Part shown: positions 8,471 through 17,020 of the stretch, piece after piece
How positions within the stretch are numbered: position 1 is the stretch's first letter
Layout: every line of letters starts with the position of its first letter
Notes under the pieces: generated by a model
What the model was told of the DNA's origin: nothing
Database searches by the model: none
The model's input: only the letters and a program-made list of their open reading frames with translations
Program-made: the position numbers and the translations under genes
From: Dehalococcoidia bacterium
GTDB lineage: Bacteria > Chloroflexota > Dehalococcoidia > Tepidiformales > Tepidiformaceae
Length of the DNA stretch: 64,000 bases
Direction of reading: 5' to 3'
Assembly (NCBI GenBank): GCA_020850615.1
Contig: JADZEI010000085.1
Location: forward strand, 1 to 64,000

Positions 8471-8653
8471 CTATGCGGCGATGAGGCGGCCGTTGAACGA
8501 CCCGCAGATCGGGCAGCGGGGTACGCGCGTGACCCGGGGGCTATCGGCGAAGTTGTAGCGGCACTGGCAACTCTCGCACTCGAAGCGCTGAAACATCTTG
8601 CCCTCGGCGCGTTTGCGGCCCCAGCCCGTTTCGAAACTTGCTGTCGTGTCCAT
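8471..8653 (-). CDS. Small zinc-ribbon protein
   Basis: This 60-residue protein has two Cys pairs, FECESCQCRYNF and PRCPICGSFNG, spaced as one structural zinc ribbon, preceded by a basic N-terminus. The ATG at 8653 has a G-rich stretch just upstream (GGACGCAGGG on the minus strand). It is divergent from argF with about 105 bp between starts. Such ribbons often bind nucleic acid or act as small protein adaptors; the role here is unknown. The compact length and Cys spacing argue for a real gene despite its size. Confidence 0.65.
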   Translation of the reverse strand: MDTTASFETGWGRKRAEGKMFQRFECESCQCRYNFADSPRVTRVPRCPICGSFNGRLIAA

Positions 8654-8743
8654 CCCTGCGTCCCCCCCGTACTTCCAGTAACGGCAGCACCGGGAGCGGA
8701 GTAAACCACAAAACGGTCGCTGGCGGGAGATCCACTGGTCAAC

Positions 8744-8752
8744 TGATATACT
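8744..8752 (+). promoter_or_regulatory. Extended -10 promoter of argF
   Basis: TGATATACT is an extended -10 element (TG-N-TATACT) ending 8 nt before the argF ATG. There is no Shine-Dalgarno sequence in that gap, so the transcript is probably leaderless or nearly so. Confidence 0.55.
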
Positions 8753-8760
8753 TCCGCCCC

Positions 8761-9699
8761 ATGCAACAAGGCCAACGTCACCTTCTCTCCTCGGCCGACC
8801 TGAGCGGCGAGGAGATCTCCCACGTGCTCGATGTCGCGGCGGCTCTGAAGCGCCGTCCCCAGCGCCTGCTCGAAGGGCGTCAGCTCGCGCTGGTGTTCGA
8901 AAAGCCGTCGTTGCGTACGCGGGTGAGCTTCCAGGTGGCGATGCGCCACCTCGGCGGCGAGACGATCTACCTGGCCCCGCAGGAAGTCGGGCTGGGCGAG
9001 CGGGAGGCGATCAAGGACGTCTCGCGGGTGCTCGCGCGGTACGTCGACATTGTGGCGGTGCGCACCTATGGGCAGAGCATCGTCGAGGAGTACGCGCAGT
9101 ACTCCGGCATCCCGGTGATCAACGCGCTGACGAACGAGGAGCACCCCTGCCAGGCGCTCGCGGACCTGCTGACCGTGCGCGAGAAGCTCGGCGACGACCT
9201 GCGCGGCAAGTCGCTGGCGTTCATCGGCGATGGCAACAACGTCTCGGCGAGCCTGGTCGTGACCGCGGCCTCGCTGGGGATGGACGTGCGGATGGCGGCG
9301 CCGAAGGGGTACATGCTGCCCGAGGAGACCGTCAGCGAGGCGGCCGCGCGGGCCGAGGCGAGCGGCGGCACGCTAACGCTCGTGACGGACCCCGCGGAGG
9401 CGGTCGCGGGCGCCCAGGTGCTCTACACGGACGTCTGGACCTCGATGGGGCAGGAGCGGGAGGCGGAGCGGCGCCGGATCGACTTCGCCGGCTACCAGCT
9501 GAACCGGGAGCTGGTGGCGCAGGCCGGGCCGGGGGCGCTGATCATGCACGACCTGCCGGCCCACCGCGGCGAGGAGATCACCGACGAGGTCCTCGAAAGC
9601 GAGGGTTCGATCATCTTCGACCAGGCGGAGAACCGGGTATGGGCACAGGCTGCGGCGGTGGCGTTCCTGCTCGGCGTGGCCGGCCAGGTCCAGTCCTAA
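8761..9699 (+). CDS. argF: Ornithine carbamoyltransferase
   Basis: This enzyme transfers carbamoyl from carbamoyl phosphate to ornithine to make citrulline in arginine synthesis. The 312-residue protein has the carbamoyl-phosphate site SLRTR (residues 50-54), HPCQALAD (128-135) and the DVWTSMGQE ornithine-side motif (224-232). The usual HCLP signature reads HDLP (263-266), replacing the Cys that normally lines the ornithine site. Overall length, AHRGEEITDEV and the remaining motifs still favour OTCase over aspartate or acetylornithine relatives. The ATG at 8761 is chosen because upstream codons do not resemble the family and a promoter abuts it. Confidence 0.9.
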   Translation: MQQGQRHLLSSADLSGEEISHVLDVAAALKRRPQRLLEGRQLALVFEKPSLRTRVSFQVAMRHLGGETIYLAPQEVGLGEREAIKDVSRVLARYVDIVAVRTYGQSIVEEYAQYSGIPVINALTNEEHPCQALADLLTVREKLGDDLRGKSLAFIGDGNNVSASLVVTAASLGMDVRMAAPKGYMLPEETVSEAAARAEASGGTLTLVTDPAEAVAGAQVLYTDVWTSMGQEREAERRRIDFAGYQLNRELVAQAGPGALIMHDLPAHRGEEITDEVLESEGSIIFDQAENRVWAQAAAVAFLLGVAGQVQS

Positions 9700-9762
9700 C
9701 CGGGGCGTTGGGCCGAACCGGTATGATGGGCGAGATTGCCGGGGCGGCGGCAACGCGCTGCC

Positions 9763-10590
9763 ATGCCTGACTTCGATCACCTCCGCGATATCCTCGAACA
9801 GTTCGAACCGTCGAGCGCGGTCGACGTCCTGCTGATCGCGGTCGCGATCTTCTCGACGCTGCGGCTGCTAAGCGGGACGCGGGCGATGACGCAGCTGCGC
9901 GGCGCGCTCGGGATCATCCTCGTGGTGGTGGTGCTCGGCCGGATCTTCGACCTGACGGTGGTGAACTTCATCGTCGAGCATTCGCTGACGGCGGCGCTGG
10001 TCGCGGCGGCGGTCATCTTCCAGCCGGAGCTCCGGCGGGCGCTGGACCGGCTGGGGCGGACGGGCCTGGGCGGCTGGGCGAAGGGCGGCGCGAACCGGGC
10101 GGTGGTGGATGCGCTGGTGACGGCGGCGGGTCGCATGTCGCGCGAGCACCACGGCGGGCTGTTCGTGATCGAACGGGGGACGGGCCTGCAGGACGTCATC
10201 GACACCGGCATCCCGGTGGATGCGCGGGTATCGCCGGAGCTGCTGGCCGGCATCTTCTATCCGAATTCGCCGCTGCACGACATGGCAGTGGTGCTGCGCA
10301 ACGAGCGCGTGGTGGCGGCGGGCTGCGTGTTGCCGCTGGCGAACGAGCTGCCGGCCCACGAACGCAACCTGGGCACGCGGCACCGGGCGGCCATCGGCAT
10401 CACCGAGCAGACGGACGCGCTCTCGGTGGTCGTCTCGGAAGAGACGGGCGAGATCAGCGTGGCGCTGGCCGGCCGGCTGACGCACGTGGCGGACGAGCGC
10501 CGGCTGAAGGCGGTGCTCGAGTGGCTGCTCGATCCGTCGAACGCGGGGGCGATGTCGCGGGCGGAGGAACGGGAACGGGTGGCGGTGTGA
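9763..10590 (+). CDS. cdaA: Diadenylate cyclase CdaA
   Basis: This is a membrane-bound synthase of cyclic di-AMP from two ATP. The 275-residue protein has three N-terminal hydrophobic helices (about 20-35, 45-63 and 70-88) and a DAC domain (about 110-250) containing GTRHRAAIG with the RHR motif at 206-208. The catalytic DGA motif reads HDMAVV (172-177): the catalytic Asp173 is kept but Gly is replaced by Met. The ATG at 9763 is preferred to an in-frame TTG at 9736. A TATGAT box lies near 9722-9727. It overlaps the cdaR start by 4 bp, the usual CdaA-CdaR pairing. Confidence 0.9.
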   Translation: MPDFDHLRDILEQFEPSSAVDVLLIAVAIFSTLRLLSGTRAMTQLRGALGIILVVVVLGRIFDLTVVNFIVEHSLTAALVAAAVIFQPELRRALDRLGRTGLGGWAKGGANRAVVDALVTAAGRMSREHHGGLFVIERGTGLQDVIDTGIPVDARVSPELLAGIFYPNSPLHDMAVVLRNERVVAAGCVLPLANELPAHERNLGTRHRAAIGITEQTDALSVVVSEETGEISVALAGRLTHVADERRLKAVLEWLLDPSNAGAMSRAEERERVAV

Positions 10591-11846
10591 AACGCGCACG
10601 GGAGTTCTGCGGGCGGTGCTGGCAGGCGGGCTGGGGCATGACGCGGGCGGGCGCCGGGAGCGTGGCCGCGCACTGGGCGCTCGCGCTGTTCAGCCTCGTG
10701 ACGGCGTTCGGCGTGTGGATGGCGATCCAGGACGTAGAGAACCCGCGCACCCGCTCGGACATCGAGGGCGTGGTCGACGTGACGGCGGTGAACGTGCCGG
10801 ACGGCTTCCTCGTCGAGGACATCGAGCCGATCCGGATCCGCGTGGAGGCGCGGGAGGAGCTGCTCGCGAAGCTGCTGCCCGCGGACTTCGAGGCGACCGT
10901 GGACGTGAAGGACATCGAGCCCGGCGAGGCGGCAACCCGGCGGGTCCGCGTGGTCTCGGAGGTCGACGATGTCCGCGTTGTGAGCACGCACGAGGTCGCG
11001 GTCATCCTCGTGCCGGCGGCGGAGCGCGAGATCGCCGTGACGGTCCAGCGCACGGAATCGCTGCCGCCGACGCTCGAAGAATCGGAGGCGCCGAGCATCG
11101 AGCCGGCGTTCGTGACCATTCGCGGGCCGCAGGAGCTGGTCGACCAGGTGGCGACGGTGCGGCTGGACGTGAACCTGAGCGGCGCCCGCAACGAGACGGA
11201 GACGTTCACCGGCGACCTGGCGGCCTACACGGAGAGCGGCCAGGTGCGGCAGGTCGAGATCCTGCCGGAGCAGGCCAAGGTGACGTTCAAGATCCGGCAG
11301 CTGGTGACGAGCCGGCAGGTGGACCTCTTCGCCGTGATCACGGGCGACCCGGCAGCTGGCTACCGGGTGGCGGGGACGACGATCGCGCCCGCGACGGTGC
11401 TGGTGACCGGCACCAAGGCGGTGATCGACGGCCTGCGGCCGCCGCTGAACGTGGAGAAGATCGACATCACGAACCAGACGAAGACGGTGACGATGACGCG
11501 GCGGGTGGAGGCGCCCGCGAACACATCGGTGCAGCCGCAGACGGTGACGGTGACGATCCAGATCGAGGCGATCCAGGGTTCGGAGACGCGGTCGGTGCGG
11601 GTGGAGCCCGAAGGGATGCCCGCCGGGCTCCAGTTACAGACGGGCGCGTATACTGCGTTAGTGAAGCTTTCCGGTCCGCAGGACCTCCTCAACAACACAA
11701 AGCCCGAAGACGTGCGCGTGACCGTGTCGTTCGCGGGCGCGGTGGCCGGTACGGCGGCCTACACGCCGAAGGTGACGGCCCCCGCCGGGGTCCGGGCCGA
11801 GGTGAGCCCCGTGACGATCACGCTCGTGCCGCTGGTCACGCCATGA
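10587..11846 (+). CDS. cdaR: YbbR-domain protein, CdaA regulator CdaR
   Basis: This 419-residue membrane-anchored protein has an N-terminal helix (about residues 29-47, HWALALFSLVTAFGVWMAI) and then four extracytoplasmic YbbR-type beta domains of about 80-90 residues, each with the recurring NVPDGF/TVDVKDI and VTIRGPQELVDQV/VDLN pattern. In Firmicutes CdaR binds CdaA and modulates c-di-AMP output; the same role is inferred from the shared 4-bp GTGA overlap. GGAACGGG precedes the GTG start. An internal ATG at 10638 just before the membrane helix is an alternative start. Confidence 0.85.
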   Translation: MKRAREFCGRCWQAGWGMTRAGAGSVAAHWALALFSLVTAFGVWMAIQDVENPRTRSDIEGVVDVTAVNVPDGFLVEDIEPIRIRVEAREELLAKLLPADFEATVDVKDIEPGEAATRRVRVVSEVDDVRVVSTHEVAVILVPAAEREIAVTVQRTESLPPTLEESEAPSIEPAFVTIRGPQELVDQVATVRLDVNLSGARNETETFTGDLAAYTESGQVRQVEILPEQAKVTFKIRQLVTSRQVDLFAVITGDPAAGYRVAGTTIAPATVLVTGTKAVIDGLRPPLNVEKIDITNQTKTVTMTRRVEAPANTSVQPQTVTVTIQIEAIQGSETRSVRVEPEGMPAGLQLQTGAYTALVKLSGPQDLLNNTKPEDVRVTVSFAGAVAGTAAYTPKVTAPAGVRAEVSPVTITLVPLVTP

Positions 11847-13192
11847 CCGCTCCCGCATCGGCCGGGCTGCCCCGCGTCGTCATCGTGGGGCGGCCGAACG
11901 TGGGCAAGTCCTCGCTGTTCAACCGCGTGGTCGGTGAACGCCGTGCGATCGTCGAGGACGAGCCGGGGACGACGCGCGACCGTGTGGAGGCGGACGTGGA
12001 GTGGCTCGACCGCCGCTTCCGGCTGGTCGACACGGGCGGGTTCGAAACGAGCACGGAGAACGTCTACGCGCCGGCGATCGTGGGCCAGATACGGACCGCC
12101 ATCGAGAACGCGGACCTGGTGCTGTTCTGCATCGACGCGCGCGACGGGATGACCGCGAGCGACTACGACATCGCCGAGGTGGTGCGGCGGGCGAACCGGC
12201 CCACGCTCGTGCTGGCGACGAAGGCGGACAACGAGCGCCGCGAGCTCGCCGGGATGGCGGAGGCGGCGACGCTCGGCATGGGCGAGGTGATGCCGCTGAG
12301 CGCGATGCACGACGTGAACGTCGGCGTGATGCTCGACGAGGTGGTGGCGCGGCTGCCGGAGACGCTCGCGATCGAGGAGAGCGACCGCGTGCGCATCTCC
12401 ATCGTCGGGCGCCCGAACGTGGGCAAGTCGGCGCTCCTGAACGCGATCGTGGGCGAGGAGCGGGTAATCGTGAGCAACGTCGCGGGGACCACGAGGGACG
12501 CGATCGATACAGAGGTCGACACGCCCGCGGGGAAGTTCGTGCTGATCGATACGGCGGGCGTGCGGCGGCCCGGGCAGCTCGGGAAGGGCATCGAGCGCCA
12601 CTCGGTGATGCGCACGGACACCGCGATCGAGCGCTCGGACGTCGCGGTGCTGGTGATCGACGGGAGCGAGGGCGTGACCGCGCAGGACACGCACATCGCG
12701 GGCCGGGCGATGAAGGCCCAGAAGGGCCTGATCATCGCCGTGAACAAGATCGACCTGTGGGACGACCCCGAGGCGCGCCGGGAGTGGGCGGATCGGCAGA
12801 TGCGCGGCCGGATGCAATTCGTGCCCTGGGCGATGGTGACGTTCATCTCGGCGCTGCAGTCGAAGGGCCTGGAGAAGCTGCTCGAGCTGGCGGTGGAGGT
12901 GCGTGAGGCGCGGCGGCGGCGGATCAGCACCGGCGAGCTCAACGCGGTACTGACCAAGGCGATGCGGAAGCACGCGCCGCCCGTGGTGCACGGCAAGCGG
13001 CTGAAGCTGCTCTACGCGACGCAGGCGGGCATCGACCCGCCGACGTTCATCCTCTTCGTGAACGACCCGGCGATCGTGCACTTCAGCTACCGGCGCTTCC
13101 TCGAACGTGCACTTCGGGAGGCGTACGACTTCGAGGGGACGGCGATCAAGCTGGTGTTTCGGGGGCGAACCGAGGACAATTCGCGGTCGTGA
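11843..13192 (+). CDS. der: Ribosome biogenesis GTPase Der (EngA)
   Basis: This double GTPase is needed for 50S subunit maturation. The 449 residues hold two G domains (about 10-170 and 183-355) and a KH-like C-terminal domain. Domain 1 has GRPNVGKSS, DTGG and a G4 motif TKAD (126-129) in place of NKxD. Domain 2 has GRPNVGKSA, DTAGVRRPG and a normal NKID. The ATGA overlap with cdaR and GTGA overlap with plsY show translational coupling. The open frame extends far upstream as a shadow of cdaR; the conserved start is here. Confidence 0.95.
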   Translation: MTAPASAGLPRVVIVGRPNVGKSSLFNRVVGERRAIVEDEPGTTRDRVEADVEWLDRRFRLVDTGGFETSTENVYAPAIVGQIRTAIENADLVLFCIDARDGMTASDYDIAEVVRRANRPTLVLATKADNERRELAGMAEAATLGMGEVMPLSAMHDVNVGVMLDEVVARLPETLAIEESDRVRISIVGRPNVGKSALLNAIVGEERVIVSNVAGTTRDAIDTEVDTPAGKFVLIDTAGVRRPGQLGKGIERHSVMRTDTAIERSDVAVLVIDGSEGVTAQDTHIAGRAMKAQKGLIIAVNKIDLWDDPEARREWADRQMRGRMQFVPWAMVTFISALQSKGLEKLLELAVEVREARRRRISTGELNAVLTKAMRKHAPPVVHGKRLKLLYATQAGIDPPTFILFVNDPAIVHFSYRRFLERALREAYDFEGTAIKLVFRGRTEDNSRS

Positions 13193-13815
13193 TCCTGGAG
13201 TACGGCGCAAACATCGTCATCGGTTACCTGCTGGGGTCGATCCCCTTCGGGCTGGTGGTGGGCTACCTGTTCACCGGCGGCGACATCCGCTCGCGGGGGA
13301 GCGGCAAGACCGGCACGACGAACGTGCTGCGGACGGCCGGCAAGCTCGCCGCGGCGCTGGTGGCGGCCGGCGATATCTCGAAGGGCGTGGTACCGGCGGT
13401 CATCGGGCGGTTCGTGTTCGATAACGACGGTGCGGCGGCAGCTGGCGCGGCGGCCGGGATCGTGGGCCACGTGTGGCCCGTGTTCGCGGGGTTCCGCGGC
13501 GGGCGCGGGGTGGCGGTGGCGTTCGGGGGGGTGCTCGGGCTCACGCCGTTGATCGCCCTGGCGTTCCCCGTCATCGGTGCTCTGATCGTCATCCCGACGC
13601 GCTACGTGTCGCTGATGTCGGTGCTCGGGACGCCGATCGCGGCGGCGATCGTGGGGCTGGCGGTGCTGATCTGGGACGTGCCGGCAGAGTTCGCGCTCTA
13701 CGGGCTGTTCGCGGTTCTGATCATCGAGTACATGCACATCCCGAACATCCGGCGGCTGCTGAACGGCACGGAGCCGCGGTTCGGGAAGGGCGGCGACCGC
13801 CCGGCGACGGGCTAG
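13189..13815 (+). CDS. plsY: Glycerol-3-phosphate acyltransferase PlsY
   Basis: PlsY transfers acyl from acyl-phosphate to glycerol 3-phosphate, the first membrane step of phospholipid synthesis. The 208-residue integral membrane protein has about five hydrophobic helices. Its three family motifs are GSIPFG near the N-terminus, RSRGSGKTGTTNVLR (variant of GSGNPGATN) and GHVWPVFAGFRGGRGVA. It starts with GTG overlapping the der stop by 4 bp. gpsA, which makes its glycerol-3-phosphate substrate, begins 4 bp downstream, a metabolically sensible pair. Confidence 0.93.
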   Translation: MILEYGANIVIGYLLGSIPFGLVVGYLFTGGDIRSRGSGKTGTTNVLRTAGKLAAALVAAGDISKGVVPAVIGRFVFDNDGAAAAGAAAGIVGHVWPVFAGFRGGRGVAVAFGGVLGLTPLIALAFPVIGALIVIPTRYVSLMSVLGTPIAAAIVGLAVLIWDVPAEFALYGLFAVLIIEYMHIPNIRRLLNGTEPRFGKGGDRPATG

Positions 13816-13819
13816 CGCG

Positions 13820-14815
13820 GTGGCCCACTACGGCGTCGTTGGCGCCACCTCGTGGGGCTTCGGGATCGCGTGGTTGCTCCGCGGCAACGGCCACGACGTC
13901 ACCGTGCTCACCCGGACCGAGGGGGAAGCGGCGGCGCTGCGCGGCAACCCGCGGCTCGCGCGCCTGCCGGAGATCGCGCTCGACGGGTGCGGGTTCGCAC
14001 CGGCAGCTGCTCCACCGGCCTGCGACGGGTACGTGGTCGTGGTGCCGTCGCAGTCGGTGGCAGCGACGCTCGCGGGGAGCGGGCTCGACCGGCGCGTGCC
14101 GGTGTTGTCGGCGGCGAAGGGCATCGAGCACGAGGGCGGGCGGCTGATGAACGCGGTGGTCGAAGGTGCCGGGTGGCCGGCGGAGCTGGTCTCCGCGTTG
14201 AGCGGCCCGAACCTGGTCCACGAAATCGTCCGTGGGATGCCGGCGGCCTCGGTTGTGGCATCGAGCTCGGAGCGCGAGGCGGAGCGCTGGCAGACGGCGC
14301 TTTCGGGGCCGCGCTTCCGGACGTACCGCTCGCACGACGTGGTGGGCGTCGAGGTCGCGGGTGCGCTGAAGAACCCGATCGCGATTGCGGCGGGGGCTTG
14401 CGTCGCCCTCGGGCTGGGCGCGAACGCGGTGGCGGCGGTGATGACGCGGGGGCTGGCGGAGATCACGCGGTTCGGGGTCGCGCTCGGCGCCGACCCGCTG
14501 ACGTTCCAGGGCCTCGCAGGGGTGGGCGACCTGGTGGCGACGTGCTACTCGCCGCTGAGCCGGAACCACCGGCTGGGGAACCTGCTCGCTTCGGGCAAAT
14601 CGCCGGGGGATGCGCTGGCTGAGATCGGCGAGGCGGTGGAAGGCGCGACGACGGCGCCGGTGGCGCTGCGCGTGGCCGCCGCCCACGGCGTCGACCTGCC
14701 GATCACGGAGCAGGTGGCGGCGGTGCTGGCGGGCGAGGTGGGCGTCCAGGAGGCGATGCTCCGCTTGCTCAGCCGGCGGCTGACGGCCGAGTCCCCGCCC
14801 GGGGCTGGGTGCTAG
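13820..14815 (+). CDS. gpsA: Glycerol-3-phosphate dehydrogenase [NAD(P)+]
   Basis: GpsA reduces dihydroxyacetone phosphate to sn-glycerol 3-phosphate for lipid synthesis. The 331-residue protein shows an N-terminal nucleotide-binding loop GATSWGFGIA (the usual GxGxWG, with Thr for the second Gly), SGPNLVHEI, the catalytic-Lys segment GALKNPIAIAAG and SRNHRLG near the substrate site. The GTG at 13820 lies 4 bp after plsY. It is the last clearly coupled gene of the cdaA-cdaR-der-plsY-gpsA run. Confidence 0.93.
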   Translation: MAHYGVVGATSWGFGIAWLLRGNGHDVTVLTRTEGEAAALRGNPRLARLPEIALDGCGFAPAAAPPACDGYVVVVPSQSVAATLAGSGLDRRVPVLSAAKGIEHEGGRLMNAVVEGAGWPAELVSALSGPNLVHEIVRGMPAASVVASSSEREAERWQTALSGPRFRTYRSHDVVGVEVAGALKNPIAIAAGACVALGLGANAVAAVMTRGLAEITRFGVALGADPLTFQGLAGVGDLVATCYSPLSRNHRLGNLLASGKSPGDALAEIGEAVEGATTAPVALRVAAAHGVDLPITEQVAAVLAGEVGVQEAMLRLLSRRLTAESPPGAGC

Positions 14816-14818
14816 AGT
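14813..14818 (+). promoter_or_regulatory. Leaderless -10 box of the HEAT-repeat gene
   Basis: TAGAGT overlaps the gpsA stop codon and is followed by 6 nt (AGGCGC) and the ATG at 14825. This is the same hexamer and spacing as at the SDR gene (7127-7139). It suggests that a separate transcription unit begins here. Confidence 0.45.
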
Positions 14819-14824
14819 AGGCGC

Positions 14825-15763
14825 ATGACGTCGAGTCCACGGCAGCTCACCACGCTGCTCGAATCGCTGACCACGGGGCACCAGCCCCTCGCCGCGGAGC
14901 TGACACTGTTCTCGGACCTGGACCGGGAGGAGACGGAACAGCTCCGCGCCGCCTGGCCGCGCATCCCGGCGGGGACGCGCGAACAGATCGTCGTGCGCGC
15001 GACGGAGCTCGCCGAAGACAACGTCGACCTCGACTTCGACCGGCTCGCCGGCGTCGCGCTGGACGACCCGGACGCGACGATCCGGCGGCACGCCGTGGCG
15101 TCGACCTGGGAGTCGTCGGACCGGGCGATCGGCCGGCGGCTGACGGGACTGCTCCAGGACGACCCGGACGAGCAGGTGCGCGCGGACGCGGCGTCGGCGC
15201 TCGGCGGGTTCGTGCTTCAGCGGGAGCTCGAAGCGCTCAACGCCGCGGAAGGCGACGCGATCGTCGACGCCCTCCGCGCGGTCGCAAAGAACCCCGCGGA
15301 GCCGGTCGACGTGCGCGCCGGCGCGGTGGAGTCGCTCGGCTTCCGGTCGCTGCCGTGGGTGGCGACGCTGATCAACGACGCGTACTACGACGACGACCGG
15401 CGGCTGCGGGTGGCGGCGATGGTCGCGATGGGCCGGTCGGCGGATATTTCGTGGCTCGACCTGCTGGACGACGACGCGCGCTCGGACGACCCGGAGTTCC
15501 GGTTCCACGCGGCGAGCGCGTTCGGCGCGATCGGGTCGGAGGATGCGGTCGACACGCTGGCGGAGTTGCTCGAGGACGAGGACACGGAGGTGCTGCTGGC
15601 GGCGCTCCTGGCGCTGGGCGAAATCGGCGGCGCCGAGGCGGTGCGCTACCTCGAGGAGTACATCGAAGTTGCGCCGCCCGAGTTCGCAGAACCTGCGCAG
15701 GTGGCGCTCGAGACGGCCCTCTTCGTCACCGGCGAACGCGGGGACCAGCTGCTTTCGCTATGA
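14825..15763 (+). CDS. HEAT-repeat protein
   Basis: This acidic 312-residue protein is built from roughly 30-residue helical HEAT/PBS-lyase-like repeats, for example DDPDATIRRHAVAS, DDPDEQVRADAASALGG, DDRRLRVAAMVAMG, DPEFRFHAASAFGAIG and DTEVLLAALLALGEIGG. Such solenoids are protein-interaction scaffolds, and no catalytic motif is visible. It overlaps the Nudix gene by 4 bp (ATGA), so the three-gene HEAT/Nudix/GNAT unit is probably one transcript. Its partner is unknown. Confidence 0.8.
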   Translation: MTSSPRQLTTLLESLTTGHQPLAAELTLFSDLDREETEQLRAAWPRIPAGTREQIVVRATELAEDNVDLDFDRLAGVALDDPDATIRRHAVASTWESSDRAIGRRLTGLLQDDPDEQVRADAASALGGFVLQRELEALNAAEGDAIVDALRAVAKNPAEPVDVRAGAVESLGFRSLPWVATLINDAYYDDDRRLRVAAMVAMGRSADISWLDLLDDDARSDDPEFRFHAASAFGAIGSEDAVDTLAELLEDEDTEVLLAALLALGEIGGAEAVRYLEEYIEVAPPEFAEPAQVALETALFVTGERGDQLLSL

Positions 15764-16200
15764 GCAGGGAGATCCCGGTCCGTGATGCTGTTTCGGCCGG
15801 CGGCGTGGTCTACCGCCGGGCGGGGGATGGCACGGTCGAGGTGGTGCTCTGCGGGCGCCCGAGCGAGAAGCTCTGGGGGCTGCCGAAGGGGACACCGGAC
15901 GACGGCGAGGCGATCGAGCACACGGCCCTGCGCGAAGTGCGCGAAGAGACGGGCCTCGAGGCGGTAATCGTCCAGAAGCTGGGGTCGATCGACTACTGGT
16001 TCATGGCCAACGGGGTGCGTTACCACAAGTGGGTGCACCACTGGCTCATGGAACCCACCGGCGGCGACCTCGGCGACCACGACCACGAGTTCGAGGCGGT
16101 GGAGTGGGTGCCGATCGACCAGGCCTTCCGGCGGCTCACCTTCGAAAACGAGCGGCGGATGGTGGCGGAGGCATCGCGGCTGCTGGAGTCCGGGATTTGA
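15760..16200 (+). CDS. Nudix hydrolase
   Basis: This 146-residue Nudix protein has a textbook box from G-TPDDG-E-AIEHTAL to REVREETGL (GX5EX7REUXEEXGU). The Glu residues of that box bind the metal that cleaves nucleoside diphosphate-X bonds. The sequence around it (SAGGVVYRR, LWGLPKGTPDD, HKWVHHWLME) resembles the Ap4A/diadenosine-polyphosphate or MutT-like bacterial group, but specificity cannot be assigned. It starts in the last codons of the HEAT gene (ATGA overlap) and itself overlaps the GNAT gene. Confidence 0.9.
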   Translation: MSREIPVRDAVSAGGVVYRRAGDGTVEVVLCGRPSEKLWGLPKGTPDDGEAIEHTALREVREETGLEAVIVQKLGSIDYWFMANGVRYHKWVHHWLMEPTGGDLGDHDHEFEAVEWVPIDQAFRRLTFENERRMVAEASRLLESGI

Positions 16201-16826
16201 ACGCGCCGGGCGGGCCGGGGGTGCTGGACCACCTGGTGGTGGCGAACGCCGGTCTCGTCCGCATCCGGCGGAAGCACCCCGCCGACGCCCGCAACGACTA
16301 CGCCTGGCGCCGCGACGCGGAGCTGATGCGGTTCGACGGGAGCCAGCCGATCGAACGCAGCTTCGAGGAGTTCGCGGCCGGGCTCGAAAGTGACATCGCC
16401 TTCCCGCGGAGCGACCGGCAGGTGTTCGCGATCGAGACGGGCGAGGGCGTCCACATCGGCAACTGCATGTTCTACAACGGGGACCCGGTGGGCGGTTCGG
16501 CGGAGCTCGGGGTCTCGCTGGCGCACCCGGACTACCGGGATCGCGGGCTGGGCACGGCGACGGTGATCGCGTTCCTGCGGCACCTCTGGTCGGCGTCGGC
16601 GTTCCGGCGGATCGAGCTGCACACGCTGGAGTGGAACGTGCGGGCGCAGCGCTGCTTCGAGAAGGCGGGCTTCGGTTCGCGGGCGCTGGTGGTGCGCGGG
16701 GACACGCGCCTGGTGCGGATGGAGGCGCGGCGCGAGTGGTGGCTGCTCTGGGAGATGGAGGGGCGGTTCGACTTCGTCCCGAACGTGCCCTGCCCGGCGC
16801 CGGCGGGGAGCGGAAAGCCGGCCTGA
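16197..16826 (+). CDS. GNAT family N-acetyltransferase
   Basis: This 209-residue GNAT protein has the acetyl-CoA-binding loop as HPDYRDRGLGTATVIAFLRH, preceded by strand ELGVSLA and followed by LHTLEWNVRAQRCFEKAGF. That arrangement is typical of the RimJ/RimL and antibiotic-acetylating subgroup. The proposed start is a TTG overlapping the Nudix stop (TTGA) with GGAG upstream; a GTG at 16221 is an alternative giving 201 residues. The acceptor substrate is unknown. A short C-terminal tail after residue 190 is not part of the domain. Confidence 0.8.
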   Translation: MNAPGGPGVLDHLVVANAGLVRIRRKHPADARNDYAWRRDAELMRFDGSQPIERSFEEFAAGLESDIAFPRSDRQVFAIETGEGVHIGNCMFYNGDPVGGSAELGVSLAHPDYRDRGLGTATVIAFLRHLWSASAFRRIELHTLEWNVRAQRCFEKAGFGSRALVVRGDTRLVRMEARREWWLLWEMEGRFDFVPNVPCPAPAGSGKPA

Positions 16827-16914
16827 ACCGGGCGGCGCCAGCCCATGGCGTCCGCGAGTCCTCGAATCGCGGCGGTTCCGGTTGTCGCCCTGCTGGCAAC
16901 GTTGCTGTCACCGA

Positions 16915-17020
16915 AGCGGGGGAGCGCGCCACCGGGTTGATCTGCCGCATGGATGGGCGACTGCCGAAATCTCAGATGGAAGGACGGCGTCGCGGGAGCT
17001 GGTGCTCTGGGTGCGACCAG
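16915..17020 (+). ncRNA. Candidate structured leader of the AAA+ gene
   Basis: The 204 nt between the GNAT stop and the AAA+ ATG have no convincing gene. Within them, GCGA-CT-GCCG (16957-16966) can pair with CGGC-G-TCGC (16985-16993) around an 18-nt loop. An ordered set of words, GGGGGAGC, GCCG, AATCTCAG, AAGGAC and GCTCTGG, resembles the conserved core of glycine-type riboswitch aptamers, though one expected segment is divergent. This is a weak visual match, and the downstream gene has no obvious glycine link. Confidence 0.25.

Noticed and set aside
16843-16938. A 31-codon open frame (begins MASASPRIAAV) between the GNAT and AAA+ genes
   Set aside because: It has no ribosome site, ends within a GC-rich structured region and lacks any family pattern.
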